Source: Streptomyces sp. NRRL F-2664 | GTDB lineage: Bacteria > Actinomycetota > Actinomycetes > Streptomycetales > Streptomycetaceae | Reading direction: 5' to 3' | NCBI RefSeq assembly: GCF_000719345.1 | Contig: NZ_JOFX01000005.1 | Location: forward strand, 263,575-327,574 | DNA: 64,000 nucleotides | Shown: one piece after another, positions 1 to 7,451 of the stretch | Position numbering within the stretch: the stretch's first letter is position 1 | Layout of the letters: every line of letters starts with the position of its first letter | Program-made: the position numbers and the translations under genes | Notes under the pieces: generated by a model | What the model was told of the DNA's origin: nothing | Seen by the model: the letters and a program-made list of their open reading frames with translations, nothing else | Databases searched by the model: none

Positions 1-510
1 GGCACCGTCATCAGCCAGGCCGCTGCGGGCCTCGAAGGCAAGGTGAAGGCACTGGTCTACATCGCGGCGTTCCTGCCGGACGAGGGCGAGAGCTCGATCG
101 GACTGACGGACAAGTTCCCCGGCAGCACCCTCGGCCAAGCCGTCGAGTCCGTCCCCTACGTCCTGCCTGGCGGTGATCAGGGCGCGGACGTGTTCATCAA
201 GCCGGAGAAGTTCCGCAGCCAGTTCGCCGCAGACGTGCCGAAGGACAAGGCCGGGCTCATGGCTGCGGGGCAACGTCCGATCGCTGCCGCCGCTCTGGAG
301 GAGAAGTCCACCCAGGCCGCCTGGAAGACGATCCCCTCCTGGTCACTGGTGACCACGGAGGACCGCAACATCCCAGTGGCTGCCCAGCGCTTCATGTCGG
401 CCCGCGCCCATGCCCGCACGACGACCATCGACGCGTCACACGCGGTATCCGTATCCCGCCCCGAGGCCGTCACCCGCATCGTCGAGCAGGCGGCCCGCAC
501 GGTCCGATGA
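1..510 (+). CDS. alpha/beta hydrolase, 3' part (5' end outside the window)
   Basis: The open frame runs from the first base of the window, so the start and the nucleophile elbow are missing. The visible 169 codons begin GTVISQAA, which in EstC-type hydrolases follows directly after the GHSYGG nucleophile motif. The C-terminal ASHAVSVSRPEAV segment (about 20 residues before the stop) carries the expected catalytic His and is highly typical of this family. The substrate cannot be told; these are soluble esterase-like proteins of unknown physiological role. It is the only gene of its strand before the tRNA, and two hairpins follow it downstream. Confidence 0.85.
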   Translation, partial: GTVISQAAAGLEGKVKALVYIAAFLPDEGESSIGLTDKFPGSTLGQAVESVPYVLPGGDQGADVFIKPEKFRSQFAADVPKDKAGLMAAGQRPIAAAALEEKSTQAAWKTIPSWSLVTTEDRNIPVAAQRFMSARAHARTTTIDASHAVSVSRPEAVTRIVEQAARTVR

Positions 511-741
511 CCGAGGGCCCCGCCCTGTCGCTCATCGCACGTCCCCGCAGAGCGGGTCTGTGCGGGTTCGGGTGACGGGCTGGCCTGCCCCGCCTCCGCG
601 GTTCCGGTTCTGGTGACCGAACCTCTTCCATCCTGTGCCGGAGGGCGAAAGGGGCTGGCCCCCCCCGGGGGGTACCTCCCCGACCCCACACCCGGCACTT
701 GGCCCCTCCCACCTCTGCACCTCGCCTGAGCAGCGCAAACG

Positions 742-776
742 AATCCGGCCCCCCGCCAACGGCGGGGGGCCGGATT
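742..776. terminator. perfect 16-bp inverted repeat, probable terminator
   Basis: Positions 742-757 and 761-776 are exact reverse complements around a 3-nt AAC loop. The stem core is CCGGCCCCCCGCC and the outer ends are AATCC/GGATT. It lies between the converging hydrolase and tRNA-Leu and could stop transcription from the left. The downstream bases (ACGTTCG) hold only a short T run, as is usual for streptomycete terminators. Confidence 0.6.
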
Positions 777-795
777 ACGTTCGCCATAAACAACA

Positions 796-834
796 GAGCC
801 GGTCAAAGCGACATCGTGTCGCTTTGACCGGCTC
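796..834 (-). terminator. perfect 18-bp inverted repeat, probable tRNA-Leu terminator
   Basis: Positions 796-813 and 817-834 are exact reverse complements with a TCG loop; the stem contains GGTCAAAGCGACA. Read on the minus strand it starts about 19 nt after the tRNA 3' end and is followed by TGTTGTTTA, a T-rich tail. This makes it the natural terminator of the tRNA-Leu transcript. Its stem is less GC-rich than most of the window. Confidence 0.7.
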
Positions 835-852
835 CATTTGGTCGGTTGACCC

Positions 853-940
853 TGGTGTCCGAGGGGGGACTTGAACCCCCACGCCCGATAAAGGGCACTA
901 GCACCTCAAGCTAGCGCGTCTGCCATTCCGCCACCCGGAC
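853..940 (-). tRNA. tRNA-Leu (GAG anticodon, reads CUC)
   Basis: The minus strand starts GTCCGGG, which pairs with CTCGGAC at the 3' end (one G-U), followed by discriminator A and an encoded CCA. The anticodon stem CTAGC/GCTAG encloses the loop TTGAGGT, giving anticodon GAG. A TTCAAGTCC T-loop and a long variable arm (GTGCCCTTTATCGGGCGT region) are typical of class II tRNA-Leu. CUC is one of the most used Leu codons in such high-GC genomes. The strong hairpin at 796-834 follows it. Confidence 0.97.
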
Positions 941-1194
941 CGGTGGTCGGCCCCGGTTTCCCGCGGCGACATGGACAACCATAGCAAAGGATCGGCGGGG
1001 CTCCGACCAATTGAACGGGCGACGGCAGTCCGCCACGCCGTGCTGACCTGCGGGCATACCCGAACGAGGTCGACGGGACGGTGCGTCTCGTCGAGGGCCG
1101 GGCGCTTTCGGTCCCACGGATGTCGGGATCCGGGTGGACAGCGGGGTGCCCGGAGCGGTCGGATGGCTGCGCACACGTCCGGGGGGAGCCGCGC

Positions 1195-2373
1195 ATGGAA
1201 ACCGAGCACCGCGTCAGCACGCTGGAGCTGTTCTTCGACCTCGTCTTCGTCTTCACCATCACGCAGTTGACGGTGCTGCTGGCGGACGACCTGACCCTGC
1301 GGGGCGCGGGGCAGGTCGTGCTCATCTTCACCGTGCTGTTCTGGATGTACGGGGGCTATGCGCACCTGACGAACCAGGTGCCGCCGGACCGGCCCGTCCG
1401 GCGCGTGCTGCTCATGCTGGCCATGGGCGCGTTCATGGTGTGCGCCCTGGCCGTGCCCACCGCGTTCGGGGCGGGCGGGGTCGCCTTCGGCCTGGGGTAC
1501 CTGCTGGTCGTCCTGGTGCACGGCACGCTGTTCACGCAGGCGCACGGCCGCGGGGTGCTGTGGTTCGCACTGCCCAACGTGCTGTGCGCACTGGCGGTGA
1601 CGGCCGCCGGTTTCTTCGACGGGCTGCCCGCCTGGGGTCTGTGGCTGCTGGCGCTGCTGCTGCAGTTCGTGACGCCGGTGGTCGTGCAGCGGGTCGCGGC
1701 GAGCGGGGCGCCGGCGGAGCCGGAGCGTGCGGAGCAGACCGTCGGCGACCAGCTCGGCGGGATGAACGCGGCCCACCTGGTCGAACGGCACGGCCTGCTG
1801 CTGATCATCGTCTTCGGCGAGTCCGTGATCGCGATCGGCATCGGGGTCGGTTCGCTGCCGCTGTCCGCCGGTATCGCGGGCGGTGCCTTCCTGGCGCTCG
1901 CGATCGCGTCCGCGATGTGGTGGATGTACTTCGTGCGCGACGAGGGCCGGGCCGAGGAGGTCTTCGCGCGGACGCCGCCGGACCGGCGTTTCAAGCTGGC
2001 GATGGCGGCGTACTACTACGCGTTCCTGCCCGTGCTGCTGGGCATCGCCGTCTTCGCGGCCGGCGTGAAGAAGACCATCGGGCATCTCGGGGAGCACCTG
2101 CACACCGGCCCGGCGGTCGCGCTGGCCGGCGGCGTCGCCCTCTACCTCGCCGGGAACCTGGTCTTCCGCGCGGTCCTGGGCCTCGGGGCGGCCCCCTACC
2201 GCGCGGCGGCCCTGGTGCTGGCGCTCGCCACCGTGCCCGTGGGGACCGGCTGGACGGGGGCCGGACAGTTGGTGGCCCTGGCCGTCGTCCTGGTCGGTGC
2301 GGTGGCGGCCGAGGGCGGCCGCTCTCCCGCCGCGGCGCGGGTGACGGCCGCGGAGGGCGTCACGGGCAGCTGA
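1195..2373 (+). CDS. low temperature requirement protein A (LtrA) family membrane protein
   Basis: A 392-residue polytopic membrane protein. The N-terminal VSTLELFFDLVFVFTITQL is the hallmark of the LtrA family, and a second family motif, RHGLLLIIVFGESVIAIG, lies near residue 200. Hydrophobic helices fill most of the length. LtrA was named from Listeria growth at low temperature; the molecular function is not established. The frame is open further upstream, but ATG 1195 is preceded by GGGGGGAG at a good distance and starts just before the conserved motif. Its 3' end overlaps the convergent FabH-like gene by 14 nt. Confidence 0.88.
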   Translation: METEHRVSTLELFFDLVFVFTITQLTVLLADDLTLRGAGQVVLIFTVLFWMYGGYAHLTNQVPPDRPVRRVLLMLAMGAFMVCALAVPTAFGAGGVAFGLGYLLVVLVHGTLFTQAHGRGVLWFALPNVLCALAVTAAGFFDGLPAWGLWLLALLLQFVTPVVVQRVAASGAPAEPERAEQTVGDQLGGMNAAHLVERHGLLLIIVFGESVIAIGIGVGSLPLSAGIAGGAFLALAIASAMWWMYFVRDEGRAEEVFARTPPDRRFKLAMAAYYYAFLPVLLGIAVFAAGVKKTIGHLGEHLHTGPAVALAGGVALYLAGNLVFRAVLGLGAAPYRAAALVLALATVPVGTGWTGAGQLVALAVVLVGAVAAEGGRSPAAARVTAAEGVTGS

Positions 2374-3301
2374 TGACCTGGCCGGCGTAGGAGAGGTTCC
2401 CGCCGAAGCCGAAGAGGAGGACCGGGGCGCCGGAGGGGACCTCGCCCCGCTCGACCAGCTTCGACAGGGCCATGGGGATGCTCGCCGCGGAGGTGTTGCC
2501 GGAGTCGACGACGTCACGGGCGACGACGGCGTTGACCGCGCCGATCCTGGCGGCGAGCGGCTCGATGATGCGCAGGTTCGCCTGGTGCAGGACGACCGCG
2601 GCCAGCTCCTCCGGGGCGACGCCGGCCTTCTCGCACACCTTGCGGGCGAGCGGCGGCAGCCGGCTGGTCGTCCAGCGGTAGACGGACTGGCCCTCCTGGG
2701 CGAAGACGGGCGGCGAGCCCTCGATGCGGACCGCGTTGCCCATCTCCGGGACGGAGCCCCACAGCACGGGGCCGATGCCGGGCTCCTCGCAGGCCTCGAC
2801 GACGGCCGCGCCCGCGCCGTCGCCGGTGAGCACGCAGGTGGTGCGGTCGGCCCAGTCGGTGATCTCGGTCATCTTGTCGGCCCCGATGACCAGTGCGCGG
2901 GTGGCGGAGCCGGCGCGGATGGCGTGGTCGGCCGTGGCCAGGGCGTGGGTGAAGCCCGAACAGACGACGTTGATGTCCATGACGGCGGGGCTGCCGCCCA
3001 TGCCCAGCTTGGCGGCGACGCGCGCGGCCATGTTGGGCGAACGGTCGATCGCCGTGGAGGTGGCCACCAGGACGAGGTCGATGTCGTGCGGGGTCAGGCC
3101 GGCTCCGGCCAGCGCCTTTCCGGCCGCGTGGAAGGCCAGCTCGTCCACGGGCTCGTCCGGGCCGGCGACGTGGCGGGTGCGGATGCCGACGCGGGAGCGG
3201 ATCCACTCGTCGGTGGTGTCGACCATGGCCGCGAGGTCCTCGTTGGTGAGCACTTTCGCGGGCTGGTAGTGCCCTAGCGCCACCACGCGTGAACCGGTCA
3301 T
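2360..3301 (-). CDS. 3-oxoacyl-ACP synthase III (FabH/KAS III) family protein
   Basis: A 313-residue thiolase-fold condensing enzyme. The KAS III triad is complete: Cys114 in VVCSGF, His239 in LHQAN and Asn269 in DSGNTSAAS. The C-terminal LLFGFGGNLSYAG loop is also typical. Such enzymes join an acyl-CoA starter to malonyl-ACP. No other fatty-acid synthase genes are nearby, so it is probably a second FabH-like enzyme or one for a special starter, not the housekeeping fabH. ATG 3301 was chosen because GGGGGGA lies about 9 nt upstream and the protein then begins MTGSRVVALG as in homologues; 12 more residues are open upstream. Confidence 0.85.
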   Translation of the reverse strand: MTGSRVVALGHYQPAKVLTNEDLAAMVDTTDEWIRSRVGIRTRHVAGPDEPVDELAFHAAGKALAGAGLTPHDIDLVLVATSTAIDRSPNMAARVAAKLGMGGSPAVMDINVVCSGFTHALATADHAIRAGSATRALVIGADKMTEITDWADRTTCVLTGDGAGAAVVEACEEPGIGPVLWGSVPEMGNAVRIEGSPPVFAQEGQSVYRWTTSRLPPLARKVCEKAGVAPEELAAVVLHQANLRIIEPLAARIGAVNAVVARDVVDSGNTSAASIPMALSKLVERGEVPSGAPVLLFGFGGNLSYAGQVISCP

Positions 3302-3507
3302 GGGCGGGGTCCCCCCTCGTAGGCAAGTCAGGATCACCCAGCTTTGCCTGCTACTGGTGGGTACGTGTGCGTGTGACCCGACAGGATTGAGGGCCCTGAT
3401 TTTGGAGCTTCCCGAGGAGCTCCCTGCCGGGGACCTGGTCGGATGCGGAACCGCGAGAATGAGTACGTCGGACGTGGGCGAGAAACAGAAGGGGTGGGCT
3501 GATCACC

Positions 3508-4335
3508 ATGGGACGGGTCACCGAGCGCCGTCGCGTCGTCCGGATCCGGAACGGCGGGGCGGCGGTCCGCCCGGACACCCTGGTGGCCGAGGAGCCGCTG
3601 GAGATCCGGCTGAACGGCCGGCCGCTGGCCATCACCATGCGTACGCCGGGTGACGACTTCGCCCTGGCGGTGGGCTTCCTGGTGAGCGAGGGGGTACTCG
3701 GCTCGGCGTCGGAGGTCCGGGCCGTCACCTACTGCGAGGGGGCGACGGAGGACGGCACGAACACCTACAACGTCGTCAACGTGCAGCTGGCGGCCGGGGT
3801 GCCCGTGCCGGACATCACGCTGGAGCGGAACGTCTACACCACCTCGTCCTGCGGCCTGTGCGGGAAGGCCAGCCTGGACGCGGTCCGTACGGCGTCCCGC
3901 TTCCCCGGGGTCTCCGCCGACCCGGTACGGGTGCCCGCGGAGGTCCTGACCGGTCTGCCGGACCGGTTGCGGGCGGCCCAGAAGGTCTTCGACCGTACGG
4001 GCGGCCTGCACGCGGCGGGGCTGTTCACGGCCGACGGCGAACTGCTGGACCTGCGGGAGGACGTGGGCCGGCACAACGCGGTGGACAAGATCGTCGGCCG
4101 GGCGCTGCAGGCGGGACGGCTCCCGCTCAGGGGCGCGGTGCTGCTGGTGTCGGGCCGGGCGTCCTTCGAACTCGCCCAGAAGGCGGTGATGGCGGGCATA
4201 CCGGTGCTGGCGGCGGTCTCCGCACCGTCCTCCCTGGCGGTGGACCTGGCGGTGGAGTCGGGCATGACCCTGATCGGTTTCCTGCGGGGCCCCGACATGA
4301 ACATCTACGCGGGCGAGGAGCGGATCACCCTGTAG
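3508..4335 (+). CDS. fdhD: formate dehydrogenase accessory sulfurtransferase FdhD
   Basis: A 275-residue FdhD. The family's Cys pair is present in CGLCGK at residues 115-118, and [11 protein letters not shown] and the [10 protein letters not shown] stretch are conserved. FdhD passes sulfur from a cysteine desulfurase to the molybdenum cofactor of formate dehydrogenase-type oxidoreductases in the cytosol. No formate dehydrogenase structural gene lies in the window; the only plausible redox partner nearby is the minus-strand ferredoxin at 4785-5219. The 3' end overlaps the convergent membrane protein gene by 11 nt. Confidence 0.93.
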   Translation: MGRVTERRRVVRIRNGGAAVRPDTLVAEEPLEIRLNGRPLAITMRTPGDDFALAVGFLVSEGVLGSASEVRAVTYCEGATEDGTNTYNVVNVQLAAGVPVPDITLERNVYTTSSCGLCGKASLDAVRTASRFPGVSADPVRVPAEVLTGLPDRLRAAQKVFDRTGGLHAAGLFTADGELLDLREDVGRHNAVDKIVGRALQAGRLPLRGAVLLVSGRASFELAQKAVMAGIPVLAAVSAPSSLAVDLAVESGMTLIGFLRGPDMNIYAGEERITL

Positions 4336-4783
4336 GGGCGCGCCGGAAGCGCTCCGCGCCGGCCGTGCGGCTGAGGAACGTGGCCCACACGTCGCTGCCG
4401 TCCTCTGCACTGTCCCCGCCGGTGCCGTGGAGCGAGAACCAGTCGGTGCACGTCTCGGGCGTCCCGGCCGGGCTGAATGAGACCCGGATCCCCGGGTCCT
4501 CGTCGGGAAGCCCGCCAAGGGTCCAGCCGCCGTCGCCGGTGAAAGCGCCGAGCTCCCCGCCCCGGACGCACACCCAGTCCCTGGCCCCCGAGAGGTGCAC
4601 CCGGCCGTCGGCCATGACCTCCAGCCGGGCTCCGCGGTCGCCGTGCCAGGTACCGATGACGTCCTCCTCCGTCAGCAGAGGGGAGGACGCGCCGCCCAAC
4701 CGGTGTAGGGCCAGGGCGGCGAGCAGGAGCACACCGAAGAGGACGCTGAGGGTGATGGTCACCGTGCGGGCGAGGTTGTACAC
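4325..4783 (-). CDS. small membrane-anchored protein of unknown function
   Basis: A 152-residue protein with one hydrophobic helix at about residues 8-28 and an outside or soluble domain of about 120 residues. That domain begins [21 protein letters not shown] and continues with alternating strands, which recalls the entry strands of lipocalin-like small beta barrels; this is an inference from pattern only. Two Cys (in DWVCVRG and ETCTDW) could form a disulphide. It starts one base after the stop of the ferredoxin gene upstream, so the two are probably cotranscribed. Confidence 0.7.
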   Translation of the reverse strand: MYNLARTVTITLSVLFGVLLLAALALHRLGGASSPLLTEEDVIGTWHGDRGARLEVMADGRVHLSGARDWVCVRGGELGAFTGDGGWTLGGLPDEDPGIRVSFSPAGTPETCTDWFSLHGTGGDSAEDGSDVWATFLSRTAGAERFRRAPTG

Positions 4784-4784
4784 G

Positions 4785-5219
4785 TCAGCGGGCCCGGCGG
4801 CCGCGGCGGCGGGGGTCGGCGGGCGGTTCGGGGGCCGGCGGGTCGATGCGGTGGAGGTCCAGGGTGGCCGGGAGGGGGGTCGCGCCGGGGCCGCCGGATT
4901 CGGCCCACGCGATGATCTCGTCGGTGGCGGTGTCGTCGAGGGCCCAGCCGAACCACACCGCGCGGGCGCCCCGGCGGCGGGCCTCGGTGGTGGGTTGGAC
5001 CACGATGACGTTGGCCTGGGCGCACGGGCCGAGGCAGTCGCTCGTACGGACGGCCAGGCGGCCCCCGGACGCGGCCGCGGCCTCGCGCAGCCGGGCGAGC
5101 TGGCCGGCGTGGTCGGTGCCGGGGTTCTTGCGCGGGTCTCCGCAGCAGCAGCCGCGGCAGACCACCAGGGTGCAGGGGCGTTCGGCGCGGGCGCCGAGCG
5201 GGCGTATCCAGGTCACCAC
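4785..5219 (-). CDS. (2Fe-2S) ferredoxin-domain protein, thioredoxin-like fold
   Basis: A 144-residue protein with the Cys pattern of thioredoxin-like [2Fe-2S] ferredoxins: VVCRGCCCG near residue 20-26 and SDCLGPCAQANV near residue 60-70. NVIVVQP and AVWFGWALDD follow as in homologues. The last ~20 residues are Pro/Arg-rich. It is likely a cytosolic electron carrier. It forms a two-gene unit with the membrane protein at 4325-4783 and lies close to fdhD on the other strand, which may hint at a shared formate or molybdenum-enzyme link. Confidence 0.82.
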   Translation of the reverse strand: MVTWIRPLGARAERPCTLVVCRGCCCGDPRKNPGTDHAGQLARLREAAAASGGRLAVRTSDCLGPCAQANVIVVQPTTEARRRGARAVWFGWALDDTATDEIIAWAESGGPGATPLPATLDLHRIDPPAPEPPADPRRRGRRAR

Positions 5220-5250
5220 CGCACGTTACCGGGCGGGGGGATCTTGTCGG

Positions 5251-6267
5251 TCAGGCCGTGCGGGAGACCTCCGCCACACGGTCGGCGGGGAGTGGGGGCA
5301 GCGGGTCGGCGGCGCGGCGCCGGGCGATGACCGCGCAGACCATCAGCTGCATCTGGTGGAAGAGCATCAGCGGGAGCACCGCGAGGCCGGCCTGGGCCCC
5401 GAACAGGACGCTGGCCATGGGCAGCCCGGCGGCCAGGCTCTTCTTCGAGCCGGCGAACTGGACGGCGATGCGGTCCTCGCGGCCGAAGCCGAGGCGTGCC
5501 GCGCCGTACCAGGTGAGGAGCAGCATGGCCGCGAGGAGGACAGCCTCCATGAGCAGTAGCGCGCCCAGGCGCAGGGGGCTGACCTGCCGCCAGATGCCGG
5601 CGACCATGCCGGCGCTGAAGGCGGTGTAGACGACGAGCAGGATCGACCCGCGGTCGACGCGTCCCTGGACCCTCTTGTGTCGGGTGAGGAACCCGCCGAC
5701 CCAGCGGCGCAGCGCCTGGCCCAGGAGGAAGGGCAGCAGGAGCTGGAGGGCGATCCGCAGGAGGGAGTCGGCGGAGAGGCCGCCGGTGCGGCCGCCGAGC
5801 AGGACGGCCGCGAGCAGGGGGGTGAGGACGATGCCGGCCAGGCTGGAGAAGGAGCCGGCACAGATCGCGGCGGGGACGTTGCCGCGGGCGATCGAGGTGA
5901 AGGCGATGGAGGACTGGACGGTGGAGGGGACCAGGCAGAGGAAGACCAGGCCGCTGTGGAGCGCGGGCGGCAGGAGCCCGGGGGCGAGGGCGCGCAGGGT
6001 CAGCCCGAGGCTCGGGAAGAGCACGAAGGTGCAGGTGAGCACGGTGAGGTGGAGCCGCCAGTGGCGCAGGCCGTCGAGGGCCTCGCGGGTGGAGAGCCGG
6101 GCACCGTAGAGGAAGAAGAGCAGGGCGACGGCCGCGGTGGAGGCGGCGCCGGCGGCCGTGGCGGCGGCGCCGCGGGCGGGGACGAGGGCGGCGAGGCCCA
6201 CCGTGGCGAGCAGGGCGAGGACGTACGGGTCCAGGGGGAGCCGGGCGGGGAGGTGCGGGCGGCGCAT
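5251..6267 (-). CDS. bile acid:sodium symporter (SBF-like) family permease
   Basis: About 338 residues with nine or ten hydrophobic helices. The middle part (LCLVPSTVQSSIAFTSIARGNVP) and the late QFAGSKKSLAAGLPMASVLF stretch are characteristic of the SBF-like branch (PF13593 type). The natural solute of these bacterial permeases is mostly unknown. The open frame extends to 6396, but that start would sit inside the palindromic operator, so a start at ATG 6267 or GTG 6282 is more likely. Divergent from the LysR gene at 6428. Confidence 0.85.
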   Translation of the reverse strand: MRRPHLPARLPLDPYVLALLATVGLAALVPARGAAATAAGAASTAAVALLFFLYGARLSTREALDGLRHWRLHLTVLTCTFVLFPSLGLTLRALAPGLLPPALHSGLVFLCLVPSTVQSSIAFTSIARGNVPAAICAGSFSSLAGIVLTPLLAAVLLGGRTGGLSADSLLRIALQLLLPFLLGQALRRWVGGFLTRHKRVQGRVDRGSILLVVYTAFSAGMVAGIWRQVSPLRLGALLLMEAVLLAAMLLLTWYGAARLGFGREDRIAVQFAGSKKSLAAGLPMASVLFGAQAGLAVLPLMLFHQMQLMVCAVIARRRAADPLPPLPADRVAEVSRTA

Positions 6268-6390
6268 GTCCAGGGTGCTCACTTGCTGTCGGTACGGGCG
6301 GGCCCGGGGCCCGAGCGGGCCGGAGGCTCTTCGTCCCTTCATGGTCGGTGGCCGCCGGTGATCGGGAAAGCCGTACACGAAACTCACTGT

Positions 6391-6407
6391 CATCACGCAT
6401 CGTGATG
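6391..6407. promoter_or_regulatory. LysR-type operator between permease and regulator
   Basis: The sequence CATCACGCATCGTGATG is a perfect 7-bp inverted repeat around a 3-nt centre and contains ATCAC-N5-GTGAT. It fits the T-N11-A interrupted palindrome of LysR-type regulators and lies 20 bp before the LysR start, in the divergent promoter region shared with the permease gene. Confidence 0.65.
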
Positions 6408-6427
6408 GCCGCGCGTAGGGTGGGGGG

Positions 6428-7279
6428 ATGTACGACCCGGTTCAGTTGCGGACGTTCCTCACCGTGGCCCAGACGCTGAGCTTCACGCAGGCCGCGGGGC
6501 GTCTCGGCGTACGGCAGTCCACGGTCAGCCAGCACGTGCGGCGGCTGGAGGAGGCGACGGGGCGGCCGCTGTTCCTGCGGGACACCCACAGCGTGGAGCT
6601 GACGGAGGACGGCGAGGCCATGCTCGGCTTCGCGCGGACGATCCTGGAGGCGCACGAGCGGGCGGCTGCCTTCTTCACGGGGACGCGGCTGCGGGGGCGG
6701 CTGCGGTTCGGGGCCTCGGAGGACTTCGTGCTGTCGCGGCTCCCGGAGATCCTGGAGGGCTTCCGGCACGAGCACCCGGAGGTGGACCTGGAGCTGTCGG
6801 TGGAACTGTCCGGCACGCTGCACGAGCGGCTGGACGCGGGGCGGCTGGACCTGGTGCTGGCGAAGCGGCGCGGCCCCGGGGACGAGCGGGGCCGCCTGGT
6901 GTGGCGGGACCGGATGGTGTGGATCGGAGCCGAGGGGCTGCGGGTGGATCCCGAGCGGCCGGTTCCGCTGATCGTCTTCCCGCCGCCGGGCATCACCCGG
7001 GCCCGGGCCCTGGAGGTGCTCGAACGGGACGGCCGGGCGTGGCGGATCGTGTGCACGAGCGGCAGCCTGAGCGGTCTGGTCGCGGCGGCCCGGGCCGGGC
7101 TGGGCGTGATGGCGCACACCCGGGGACTGGTCCCGCCGGGGCTGGTGCGGGTCGGCGGGCTGCCCGACCTGGGGCCGGTGGAGTTCGCCCTGGTGCGCGG
7201 GCCGCGCGCGTCGCCGGCGGCGGAGGCCCTCGCGGCGGCGGTCCTCTCGGGCGCGGACCGGCTCACCCGTACCGGCTGA
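6428..7279 (+). CDS. LysR family transcriptional regulator
   Basis: A 283-residue LysR regulator. Residues 1-60 form the winged helix-turn-helix (QLRTFLTVAQTLSFTQAA, then QSTVSQHVRRLE), and the rest is the periplasmic-binding-protein-like effector domain starting near FGASEDFV. It is transcribed away from the SBF-like permease with a clear palindrome between them. The simplest reading is that it controls the permease and itself in response to the transported solute. Confidence 0.9.
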   Translation: MYDPVQLRTFLTVAQTLSFTQAAGRLGVRQSTVSQHVRRLEEATGRPLFLRDTHSVELTEDGEAMLGFARTILEAHERAAAFFTGTRLRGRLRFGASEDFVLSRLPEILEGFRHEHPEVDLELSVELSGTLHERLDAGRLDLVLAKRRGPGDERGRLVWRDRMVWIGAEGLRVDPERPVPLIVFPPPGITRARALEVLERDGRAWRIVCTSGSLSGLVAAARAGLGVMAHTRGLVPPGLVRVGGLPDLGPVEFALVRGPRASPAAEALAAAVLSGADRLTRTG

Positions 7280-7451
7280 CCGGCACGTACCGGTACGCGG
7301 GGACGCCGCCGGCACCGGTGCGAGGGGGGCGGGGCCCGCGGATGGGCGTACCACCGGCGCACGGAGGTGGCACCGGGGCGCACGACGGGCGGTCCGCGCC
7401 GTCCGACCCGCACGTCAGCGGCGTGAACGGCGTGATCACTGGGGAGGTCTT

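Larger units (their letters stand above)
511..852. other. intergenic region with two perfect hairpins
   Basis: No convincing reading frame lies here; the short frames present are low-complexity Pro/Gly/Arg translations of GC-rich DNA. The stretch holds a run of C and G near 651-672, a perfect 16-bp inverted repeat (742-776) and a perfect 18-bp inverted repeat (796-834), listed separately. The hydrolase and the tRNA converge on it, which fits a termination zone. Confidence 0.6.
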
